From Enoplosus armatus (taxonomy: Eukaryota > Chordata > Actinopteri > Centrarchiformes > Enoplosidae), in the NCBI RefSeq assembly GCF_043641665.1, contig NC_092182.1, positions 13,702,956 through 13,766,955 on the forward strand: a stretch of 64,000 bases of DNA, read 5' to 3'. Position 1 is the first letter of the stretch, and every line of letters begins with the position of its first letter. This document shows positions 48,882 to 60,400 of the stretch, piece after piece. A program made the translations under genes and the position numbers. The notes below the pieces were generated by a model. That model did not search any database, had not been told where the DNA came from, and saw nothing but the letters and a program-made list of their open reading frames with translations.

Positions 48882-51800
48882 TTACAGTCCATCCCGTCTC
48901 AAATCACAGATCCTGATGCAGCATTTCTCTTCGAGCCAGAAGCCAGGGTACAGCGGCTCCGTGAATTCAGCTTCCACCTTGTAAAGAAACTTCATACTGT
49001 CTGACACCTCGTAGAATGACAGAGTTCCCTCTTTGAACTTCAGATAAACGCCAATCCTGTGATGGCTGGGGAGTGTTGTGAGCTTGATGCTGTCAGCTCT
49101 GTGGCTCACAGAGTAGTTTCTGGAGCAATCAAGACTCCAGGACTTAGCATTGCCCCCAAAAGCTGACAGTGCAGTGCGGGATTTTCTATCTATTCCTTTG
49201 TAGGCGAGGGCAATCTCGGCCTTGCCTCCTTTCACCTCTATCTCATAGTAGCAGCGCTCGGCCTGCAGACCCTCCCTGCACAGCACCTGCCGTCGTTGGA
49301 GAAACCTCTCCGGGTAACGACTAGCTGGGCTCTTACACTGGTGAGGGCTCAGCTTCACCTCTCTGTCTCCGTCAGAAATAGCCAGGTTCTCATGAGCTGT
49401 GGCGGGGTCCAGGCTGAGGCCACATGCATCTGAGATAATGAGGAAAAAGATGTGAAGAGAAAATGAGCACTTTGAGAATACAGTTGTGGTTGGCTCGGTC
49501 TACATGCGGTGGTGGAAGAAGCATTCAGGTCCTTTAGATCAGTAAAAGTATCAATACAACAGTGTAAAAATACTCCTTTGCAAGTAAATGTCCTGCAAAG
49601 TATTATAATGTCAGCAAAATGTGCTACTGGTTCTGCAGTAAAATGTCCCCTGTGATTGATATATTATCTTATATGACATTATTACACTGTTAATACCGAC
49701 GCAGCAGTCTGTAAGTAGCCTTTACTGTTGTAGCTGCTTGAGATGGAGCTAGTTTTAACTACTTAATAGACAGTTAGTGTTTCCCAACATGAGAGTATGA
49801 AGCTCCAACTGGACACAGCTTTTCTGTAAGGGATCACAAGCCAAAACGTTTGGGAACCACTGGTTTGATCTTTAACAATATGTTGTATTTTATAAGGTTT
49901 TCATGTGTTTTTTCAGGTCAAATCTTAAACTGAAAAGTAACAAGTAACTGCAGCTGTCAGATAAATGTAGTGAAGTAAAAAGTACAATATTTCCCTCTGA
50001 AATGTGCTTGAGTAAATGTACTTTACACACTTTACATTACTTCCCACCACTGTGAACATGTGAGGTTAACGTATGGTGCTGATAGTGCACGAGAGGATAA
50101 ACTCACACTTCAGGAACTCTGCTCTGGTTTTAGGCTCCTCATTCAGTTCGATCACAGTGTCGTTAACTTCAGGGAGACCTACAAGACGGGCAAAGCGTCA
50201 TGGTGGTAAAACTGTTTTAATCCACATGGGAGGTTGAAAACCTTCCTGTTAAATTAAAAGTAATAATCTTGTTAGCCTAGCAGTTTTAAGTACGAACCAT
50301 GGGACTGTGAGGTAGTGGCTTCACATCTTTGCTGCGTGTCGTCCTCCTCCGTCTCTCCTCCTGATTCCTGCTGCTCTCCACTGTCAGCTATATTGAATAA
50401 ATAGCAAATACATTTTTAAAAGAAAACTATGATTGAAGTCAAAAGATTAACACAATCAGAACAAAGACACATACCAGTTTGAGAAATTGAGGCAAATTCT
50501 TTGTCACAAAATTCCTCCAGTTGCCTCCCGAGCTGCTCAACAGCTCTCTTGGTGAACTCAAAGGGGAGGAGCGGGTCCTCTGAAACCTCGTGGAGATGGT
50601 CTTTTTCACAGAGACGCTGCAGTGAGGGCCATCGCTGTGAAGAGACAGAGAAATGGAGACATCATCTATTTGACAGATTCAGGTAAAGTTTCTAGCGATG
50701 CGATCACTGTACCTCCAAGAAATCTACATCGCTGTCAGTCTGTGCCAGACGCTCCAGCTCAGCATTCCTCTTCCTCATATCCTCCATCTTCACCTTCAGT
50801 GTCTGCAGGGAGATCTGAACCTGAGCCGCCGCCGCCTCCTCCTGAGCTCCGATCAGTTCCCTCACCGACAGGTAATGTCTCTGGAGGGAGTCAATGATGC
50901 CGACCAAGACGCTCTCACAGTAGTCTTGTGTTTTTCTCGCCTCCTCCTGTTTTAAACACAAGCGTATGTGTCTGTTGAATGTGCTCATTTGTTCTCTGGG
51001 ATGTAGAGAGCATACAGCATGAGGACACTTTGGTCACATGTTCTCCTCACCTGGATCTGTTCCAGAGTCTTCCCCAAGTTCCTCCTCTTCTGTTCTTGCT
51101 CCTGGAGAATCTGCTTGGATTTCACCAGCATGTTCTTCAGCTCCTCCTTCAGTGTGTGTTGGATAGAAATGCACATTATTTGTTTAGTTTTGTGACATTG
51201 GGAACTTTTAAAAACAGGTCATGTCTATGTGACCTGGTCACAGTTTGTCTGAGCATATATTTTGGAAAGCAACTGCTTCTTTTGTGGGAAAAATTTGATC
51301 CATTCACATTTTTTTGTCTGCAAACTGGCCATGTAGGTGCAGAGGTAACTGTCGCTAATTTCCCAAGTGTGTAAGAAAGGTAAGTGAGTTGGAAGTCCAA
51401 CACTGAATCGAAATATATAATTGAACTGCCGTGACTCAGATCATTCACACGCAGCTCAAAGGCTGGCATCCCTGACTGATCACACAGTGAAACTTGGCTC
51501 CTGGATCAAATCACAAAGGCTTTCCAAAAGCTTGTTCATGGGTACAACTAACAATAAAAAAAACAGTTTTCTTCACTCCTATGCTCCCATATGTAACAGG
51601 TCTATAGCTGGTAAAGTCTCCTTGCTGGGTTACTACAGAAATTGTAGTATTCTTTGTGTTTCTGTTTGTTTTACGTACCTCTTTCCACAATCTTTCCCCA
51701 CTCACCGACTGGAGGGAGCTGCTGTGCCTCCAACACAAATCCCTCTTCGGGGCCTGCATGGACTCTCCAGAGTGGTGCCGCTTCCTCTTCTCACTGCCGG

Positions 51801-52053
51801 CGTCACACCTCTCTGCGTCCCTCACCAAGTCAGCTAGAGTTGTGTCTTTGATTAGCTGAGGCCTTGTGGGAAACTTATGACCACACTCAGGACAGCTGTA
51901 GGGACAGTTGCTCCTCTCGTCATGATTCAAGCGGCCCTGGATGCACTGCATGCAGAAGCTGTGCCCGCAGAGAAGAGTCGCAGGATTCCTGAGAACCTGA
52001 CAGCAGATCCGGCAGCAGAGGCGGTTCATCCTCACAGAGATAGGTTCTGCCAT
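48882..52053 (-). CDS. TRIM-type E3 ligase: RING, coiled coil, PRY/SPRY, no B-box
   Basis: Seven exons join in frame to 515 aa: 52053-51706, 51146-51051, 50946-50713, 50634-50475, 50387-50298, 50178-50107, 49429-48882. The 96-bp and 234-bp coiled-coil exons have the canonical TRIM lengths. The RING is C3HC4 with C14, C17, C29, H31, C34, C37, C54 and C57. Residues 80-116 are a basic/polar linker with none of the B-box cysteines. The coiled coil spans about 117-260, an acidic linker 280-333, and PRY (LDPATAHENLAISD) plus SPRY (CYYEIEVKGG, SWSLDC, YPGFWLEEKCCIRICDL) 335-515. An E3 ubiquitin ligase role, often innate-immune, is inferred from the fold. Nearest type could be a TRIM25/TRIM39-like fish TRIM or an RNF135 (Riplet)-like gene. 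An alternative donor (GTACGT, 51677) could extend the first exon. Confidence 0.88.
49507..50052. mobile_element. hAT-like non-autonomous element in the last TRIM intron
   Basis: Ends are CGGTGGTGGAAGAAG and TTACTTCCCACCACTG. Flanking octamers TCTACATG and TGAACATG agree at 6 of 8 positions, which fits an aged 8-bp hAT target duplication. No coding capacity. Confidence 0.7.
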
Positions 52054-52090
52054 GTCTCTGTGAAAGAAAGGAAAGCTGTCTCAAGTTTAG

Positions 52091-52100
52091 TTTCATTTCC
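52091..52100 (-). promoter_or_regulatory. ETS-IRF composite-like element (GGAANNGAAA)
   Basis: The minus strand reads GGAAATGAAA, an exact fit to the EICE consensus, 38 bases upstream of the TRIM-type start codon. Such an element would fit immune-cell expression. The motif is short and could be chance. Confidence 0.3.
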
Positions 52101-52689
52101 CTCTCGAGTGATTCAGAAGCCTTGTAATGTTTTGATGGTTGCCTGGTGTCAGAGTGGAGGTGGGGAGGGACGAAATGATTTGAATCAATTCCAAAAGGGA
52201 GGGACAAAGAAAGGGAAAGGGTGTGGTGTGGGAGTGCGGAGACATATTGTTCCATGTTGATTTCTGCAGCTTTTCTTGTTTGATGAGGCACATCATCCTC
52301 AGTTAACAAAAATCACAAGAGGTTTTTATGCATAGAATTTGTACATACCTCAAATACTACCCTTTTTCGTATTATCGGTGTTCACAGCATCACAAACCGT
52401 CAAGTAATAGAAGTTAGCATTAAATGCTTTGTGAGATCTTGTTTACGTGTTTTTCCAAGTCCAGATTACACAAGATATTTCACTGTTTCACCCCTGTGTG
52501 GCAGGTGCTAAATTGCTGCTCTCTCACACAGATTGTGGTCAGACATTTTAGTCCGATATTCTTAGGATGTTTGGCAAAGACATTAAGCCTGTTCCTGGCT
52601 GTTCAGACTCTATGTCACTACCATCTACCTACCACATCAAATAAAGGCAAAAGATGCCAAAAGAATAATCAAAAAATAAATGCAACATG

Positions 52690-53810
52690 AATGACAGTAT
52701 AATTTTATTACAGTATTTGAGTCAACGTAAAACAAATACAAAGCCATGATAAATAAGTTTCACAATTTACATGTATTCTCATTTCCTTAAGCTTTATAAT
52801 AAAACAAAGTAGAAAAATGGTTCCGTAACTGGCAACAGAGTTATCCCATTTAGTTCAAAACAGCTGTCTGATGAGTGAAGCTCAGAAACCAGATCTCAAA
52901 CCAGAAACTTAAATGTTTATCTTTCCTTTCACACAATCAAATTATGTGAACTCATGCAACCAGTTTTTTCCACATAACAAAGCAAATTAAGAGACTAATC
53001 CGTTTCTTTAGGTTAAGAAAAAAGCAAGGCTGTATTTCTCATTCAGCCCGGTGGTCAGGTAAGGTCTGAATGGTCGCCTCCATGGTCCCAAACAAAAGGT
53101 GTGGCAGCGCTCAGGTGAGACACTCTGAATAACCTCAAATCATTTGCACATGCAGTGGAACAACAAAGGGTAAGTGAGGTAAACAGAAGTTTATCCCCTT
53201 CACGTAATAACTGTTAAAAAGTAATACATGTTTTTATTTGTACATACGGAAATCATGACTAAAAGGCCCCATCCCCTTCATCTCTCTGAATAAGATGATG
53301 TGTACCCGCAAATATTATATCTATCAACATCTTACATGTGCTGAGCGCTGCCTCAATAAAGCGCACACATCTCTGTTTGAGTCGTAACAGTTAATACATA
53401 CAATTTACTCCAAATAAATGTCTTTAAAATTAAGAATGAACATACTGTCATGTAGTGCTTCAAGGTCAAACTTTCGGAGGCCCACCAAGCAAATACCTGT
53501 ATATGTAAAGTAGAGGTTGGGTTTAAGATTATGCACTGAACTCATTTTCAGCTACTTCATTAAAAAACTGTGGGTGGCATTAGTGTGGGAAAAGTCTCAA
53601 TAGTTCACCACGTAAAAGCAGATGATTGAAGGTCTAGCTGGGTGACTTTTGAGAATGAAATCCATCCGTCACCTTCGGTCTGTGCAGAAGACGTAAAATA
53701 ACGCTGAGATCAGTGATCGATCAGTGAGAGGTGGTGGTTTGTCTGAACTCCTGATTGAAACTTCTTCACGTTTTTAAAAAAGTGTGAGGATGTTGACAGT
53801 TGTTTAATTC
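52690..53810 (-). other. strip1 3' UTR
   Basis: Runs from the strip1 stop codon to a minus-strand AATAAA (plus TTTATT at 52704-52709), about 1.1 kb. No gene is visible inside. Confidence 0.5.
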
Positions 53811-56800
53811 TCACTGTAGCAGTTCTTCCCAGGAAATAGGTTTGGAGAAGACCTCGCGCTCCAGCCAAAGGTCATAGTTCATTTGGAAGTCCTCGGGCAG
53901 GTCCACCCGCTGTCCCAGAACACTTTGCAGACAGTTGTCCACAGGAAGGAAGTCCGGGTTGCTGTGGCTCTTGTCGTAGCGGCGGCTGTTGAAGCGCTCG
54001 ATGTTAGCCCGCAGAGCACACTCCTCGGCCTGGAAGTCCCAGGGACGAGCGTCCAGATCTGATCCGGGAAAACAAACAGCAGTTCAGATTTGGTGCACTT
54101 TGGTCTCCTCTGAGTGGAAATACAGTGAGTGTCCTAATAATTCTTGATTTGGAATGCGGCTCCAACTAATGATTATTTTCTCTACAGTGTAATCTGATGT
54201 TTATCTTCTCAATTGTTTGGTCTATAAAATGTTAGAAAATGATGAAAAATGGCATCATAATTTTCAAAAACACAAACAAATATATTCAAACAGCATGTTT
54301 TCTCTGACTGACAGTCCAAAGCCCAAAGATCTCACTATCATACAAGACAAAGAAAACCAGCAAATACTTCCATTTAAGAAACTGGAACCTGTCAATTTTC
54401 TGGCATCTTTGTTTTAGAAGAAAAACGATCATTTGATTATCAGAGTAGTTGCCAATACATTTTCTGTCAGTCGACTAATCGAAGAATCTGCTAAACGTGT
54501 CAGCTCTAATTAAGACCAAATACACTTCACAGCAATCGACTGGAAAAGTACTGCAAATCAATAATATACAAACACTAAAATGCAATGAAAATAAGACTTA
54601 CCACAGTTTAAACTAGTTCAGCTTGTATTTTATTCTACTTCTTCTATCACCATTGCATGTACACACAGTGGCTGTTACACTATCAGAGGGGATGCATTGT
54701 CTGGGTCTCCACTCACCGTTTCCGTAGGCCCAGTCGTCGTTGAGCCGATGTCGGACCTTCTGGTAGATGGCAGACATGGTCTTCATGTTGCTCTTCCTCC
54801 ACTGGCGTCCCAGGTATTTGGTCTGCACTTTTAGCAGCTTGAGGACGTAAAGCTGCATCATGGCCTGCTTGACCTTCAGCGCCCTCTTCAGGATGGGAGC
54901 GGACTTAAACACCACCAGCATCTGGGAGGGAAGCGATCGTGTTGAGGGCTCAGACATTATATTTTTAATTTGTGAAAACATGTTATGATCTGTCATGGTA
55001 AATGATGAGGATTGCTCTCACCATTGTTCTGGAGTGCTTCCACTTGGTCAGTTTGTTGAGGATCCTCAGTAGGTTAATACAGGAGAACAGATTCCTCCAG
55101 CAAAACTGATTGTTGTCTCCTGCTTCCTGTAAATTAAAAATGACTTCAATGCTATGTTTGACATCAGCGGTCAAAGCAACGCTCTGCTTAATCTGATGGC
55201 GACGACTATAAAACAACAGAAAACTTACCAAACTCTCTGCAGTCAACTCCGGGAGCTCATGCACCACACAATGAGGAAAGTCAAGAACTGAAATGCTATT
55301 AGGGGAAGACAATTGAGAGAAAGTGAATTAAAGCTAACAGTTCACAGACTAATTATTGTAAATGGAAGTCATGATTTTAGTTATTTACAGGGGCCCTGAA
55401 CGTACCTGTTTTTAGCTGTGATGTAAGACATGATGTTCTGGTTGAAGAACTTCAGAATGAGGGGGATGCAGTTTGCAAACACCAGATGTTGAGCCATGTA
55501 CTCAAACTGAGAGATAAGCACACAAAGGCACGTTCAGCTAAGGACATTCAGCTATTTCCTTATGTCGAAGTGAAATAAACAAGAATGAGATCTAGGGTTG
55601 ATTTAATATTTTAAATATATTTCTTCTAAATATTTACAGAAATATCTAATACAGTGACACGTAAGTGTGTGACGTCCATACCTGGTAGATGTGGTTAAGT
55701 TTGAAGTGTTTCAGGAGCAACAGCAGGATGGCAGAGATGGCCTTCACGATGATCTCTTTGTGTCGATTGACATCAACGCCGAGTTTCATACTTTGCAGTA
55801 CTGTGGTCCTGCAGTCAGACATAACACATCAACCACCTATTCAAGTTTACCTATGATCTACAAAGTCAGTCTACAACCTTTCATTTCTATTTTGTTCAAA
55901 TTTAGTTTCAAATCTTTTAAAGCCTGCCAGTCAGACTGCTATACACTCTTCAGAATCAGAATCACAAATACTTTATTGATCCCCGGGGGGAAATTATACA
56001 TTGATTTTACTCTTGAATTATTCCTTGATGTGGTTACATGCCCCATACTGTGAAAATGCCCTGACAGTCACTCCTGCTGCATTTTAAGCTATAACAAAAA
56101 AGAATCACCAGAGCTCTTTGTAAACAATCCGCCAGTAAAACTATCTGTATATCTACATTCAGAAGTAAAGCAGATACCAGTAATTCTTGTTCACTTATAA
56201 ATCTAATTGTAAAAGTTGTTACTAAAGTTAGGATATTTCCTGGTTCAGAACATAATGTGGCTCTGGAGAAAGAACCGGCAGAGCTGTTAAAGCCTTTTAG
56301 AGGCTCTTCATCACTTACGGCATCTCCTCCGGCAGCACGTCTGCCAGGATGTTGATGGAGTCCGTCTTGGCTTTGGAAGTCGGAGCTGCTGCGAGGAGGA
56401 TCTTCAGCAGAGCAATCTGACATTGAGAGAGAAATACCATGAAGTCAGTCTGACACAGAGGCTCACGCCGCTTCTGATTAGCAGTCAGGTGAACGGTGAT
56501 GTTTGATATTTATGCTATAAAACACAGATAGAGTAATTATATTGTGCCAGGGCTTTAAATCTAATGCCCATATTGTCTTATTGCTTTAATGCTACAACAT
56601 TTTGTCATTTGCGTTGTTTTTATGGAAATGCTACCTGTGTGAATGGCCATATGGTGACAACTCAAAAAAGGTGACAATATTTCTAAGTTTTACAATTCAA
56701 TGTCAAAATGCACGATTGTTTGGTTATGTCAAATTTAACTGCCAATGCCACAAAGGGTTCCTTCAGTGCGTTATCTTTATCTTAATTGGCCTAAATACAA

Positions 56801-57399
56801 GGAACTGACACACACTGAAATATGCTATAACCCAGTCTTTTCTATGCAGGATGATTACCTACAAAACTATTCGGTACATGGTAGAGTTTTTACTTTTATG
56901 CTAAATCAATTCACACACATTCAGACATTTAGCCATATCAACCATATGAAAGCGTAAATAATAAATACTGTGTCAAGTAAATTGTATCATGAGTCATGAG
57001 ATATGATCCACAGTGTAAACTGTCTCGAACTACTCAACCCCAAACAGCACTAACCATGTACTGAGGCAAGATGGGCAGAATTCCCTGATAGAGCAGCTCA
57101 GTGGAGGACATCTCCACCTCCTCTTCACCCTGATGACGAGGAGGGAGAAAACACGAAACACGAAATAACGTTAGCATGACTCCTCGAGACCTATGGTCTT
57201 GCAGATAAAGGGTCTTAAAACTTCTGCTACCCTGTAATATGTGATGTCAGTGCATAATATACTGCCTGACAGCGAGAATATAACATTTTATATTCTTTGT
57301 TACTTGGGCAGGTCCAGCCTGTTTACCTGTGGGAGTTAACAAATAAAACGGCTGTTTTGTCTCTACAGGGATGGCATCATCTTTGGATATAACAATAAC

Positions 57400-57433
<34 letters not shown>

Positions 57434-60400
57434 TTGTTATTATTATTATTATTATTCTGTTCAGTTCAACAGGTTACATGTGTGAATTATTAACATGAAA
57501 GGTTTTTGTTTCCACTTACCCCAGACAGAGGGCTCTTTTGAAACTCCTCCTCCTTTGCAATCTGTATCTCAGCTATGGAGACGTACTTGTGCTGAAAAAA
57601 AGATGAAAACTTGATATGTGAAAATCAGCAGCACTATTGCTATTTAGAATTCTTAATATACTCTAGTTAAAAACTAGATTTAATGAATGGCAACAGAATA
57701 CCTGCTTTAACGTCCTTATGCTCTCATGAATTGGCCTGGGCAAGCCAACAACTGTGTCTGTATCACTGCAAGATGTGCACAAGAATAACCACGCTTTAAA
57801 GCATTATTTCAGCACATAATGTTATAGTGTACAAAAGTAGTCTCAAGTTAATTTTTCTTTAAAGCCTCCGAGGAGAAAACTTACTTTCCAAGTGTGTAAC
57901 CAATAAATTTACTTCTACTTGATTCCAGGAAATTTTCAATGTCCTTTTCCCTGTTGGATCAAAAGCAATAATGTCAAAACGAAACACTCCTGAATCTGAT
58001 ATGTTTCTTTCTTCTTTCATGTATATGAGGAAGGAATCAATGAATTAGCTTTCCTTACAGGTAAATAAGATATTCTGTCTCCTAACTGTCAGACTGAACA
58101 GTACCTGACTTTAGGAGCCCACGGCAGTCCTTTGGGGAAGGACACCCTCTCTGACGGAGGGTGAGGGATAGGCGGAGGCATCACCTCATCCCGCTCTAGA
58201 GGGAAAGTCTCCGCCTCCATAGAGTTGTCGTTGTCATCGTTGTCGTCCTCATCCTCACGAGAGTCATCGGCCTTATAAGGATCCTTTTCGTTGAATGCGT
58301 CGAGGTTGTCTTGTTTGATCAACGCCTGTGTGAGAAATGAGGAAACAGTGAAGATATTGACACGATGTCAGTGGAGCAGAACTGTGACGAGGCAACAGGT
58401 AGAAAATATAACAGCACACTGTATCCAGGCCTAAATGACCCAATAAGACGAGTCATTCCACTAAAAAACATAATCACTCACACCAGGTAAGATGTGCATG
58501 ATGTACAGATAAAAAAATCAAAATTTGACTGTGACTGTATTGAGGTTAGCATTCACATGTCCAATATTTAATCAGTATTATCCTGACTGGGTTAATAATG
58601 ATACACTAAATTAAATATAATCGAGCATCAAACGGTTCAACTGACACTCAGAATAAACAGACTTAATAGACTATATATACATAGTTAATGTATATATTTT
58701 TTACTTTTATTTTTCATTTATATATTGTAAATGTGTGTATTTTTTTATTTCTTATTCTTTATATCTTATTTTTGTACATACTCTCATTTCTAAATTCATG
58801 CTAATTTATACTCTTGAATGAGAGCACCAGTACTGTATAATTTCCCCCCAGGGATCAATAAAGTATTTCTGATTCTGATTCTGAGCATCACTGGCAGACA
58901 GGGGTCGAGCTGTAATTAAAGAAATTCTACATGTTTCACTTGTAGTTAGCTTTAACCCACAATATGTTTGGTTTGAGAGCAGGGAGCTGCAGTAATATCT
59001 ACCTTGTGTTCTCGGCGCGCCCGTTTCTGCTGCTGCTCTATGAGGTCAGACGCAGACGCAGGAGGAGAAGCAGCCCTCATGCTGCGAATGACTCGAATGC
59101 TGTCCTCCGGGAGAGGGGGGAGACTCAGCTCCTCACGCTTATGAACCTTTATGCCTTGGAGCTGCTCGAACCCTCCCAGTGTGAACTGAAACAGAAGAGA
59201 GGATTTTAATATGTGGATTTTAATGCGTCTCTTAACTTCAGATGTGGGAGCATTCAACGTCAGAGCTCGAGTTAACAGTCATGAATGGCAGATGTTTCTG
59301 TCTCTCACCAGTATACTCTTCCACAACAGCAATAACACCTTCTTCATTGGGAAGTGAGGGGCATGGCCGCTGCAGAACTTGGTAACCATACCGAAGAGCA
59401 TGACAGAAATGGGCTCGTTGTTGAACAGAGGAGATCCTGGATTAGAGAGGTGCAGTGGAAACAGTTTACCCAGCAAGCTTTTTGGTTATATCCATGACAT
59501 AACTGCAGCTTTTGACACTGATGAAATGTACCCAGTTCTGCTCTGAAGGTTTCCCTGATGACTTTCCACTCAGGCTTGTCGGCTGGGTCATCCTGTTGTA
59601 TCGTTTCCACCATCAGGTACATTATGTTAAGCAGCACTCTGAGATCTGTGCTGTCAGCGAGGGAGATGGCTGGTTTTCTGACAGCACTACTACAGGCAGC
59701 GCTGTTACTGAGAGGGAGAATATAAATGTTGGACACGGTTCTCCAGACAGAAAATGTTACAACAGAAAATGCTTTAACTTGTAGCCTTGCAAAGCCAACA
59801 TGTTTGTTTTGCACACTGTGGTCTGGCAACGCTATAGCTGATTTTTCTTGTCGGCTACATTTTTGGTGATTGGATCATCCTTTCGCCAATCGGTGAAATC
59901 AAATACGGCTCTGAATTCATTTCAAAATAGGGTGTCATCACTTTTGAATGTCAGCTGATTTTATAACATCTGGTAGCAAAAAAACAGGCGTAAGCGATTT
60001 AGGCTTCTGCATGGCTATAAAACTGATGGAGAACGTACTCAATCTCCATGTTGAGCAGTTCCACCAGAGCGGAAAAGGTCCCCACATCCAGCAGCAGAAA
60101 GATGTTGTATCTCATCCAGTACTGCACCTCAGCCTCTGAGCTGCACTCTGCAAAGGTTCCTAGAGAGAAACAAAATGTACCGCTGTGACATACAGAGAGA
60201 ATACCAAAAATAGCCTCCTTGATCAATGCCTCTCAAGGCAGGTTTTCACTCTCTTCGAGATCAATTCGTGCTAAACAAGTTGTAAGTGATGTGGACTGAC
60301 CCTGAGCCATGTAAAGAATAGCTCTGGCAACTTTCAGCCTCTTCTCCCGGGCTATCACCTCCAGACTGTCCAGCAGGCGCATGGCGTGAGCTCTGTGCTG

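Noticed and set aside
51147..51705. Possible hidden B-box exon in the first intron of the TRIM-type gene
   Set aside because: The minus-strand frames were read and show no cysteine/histidine zinc-binding pattern.
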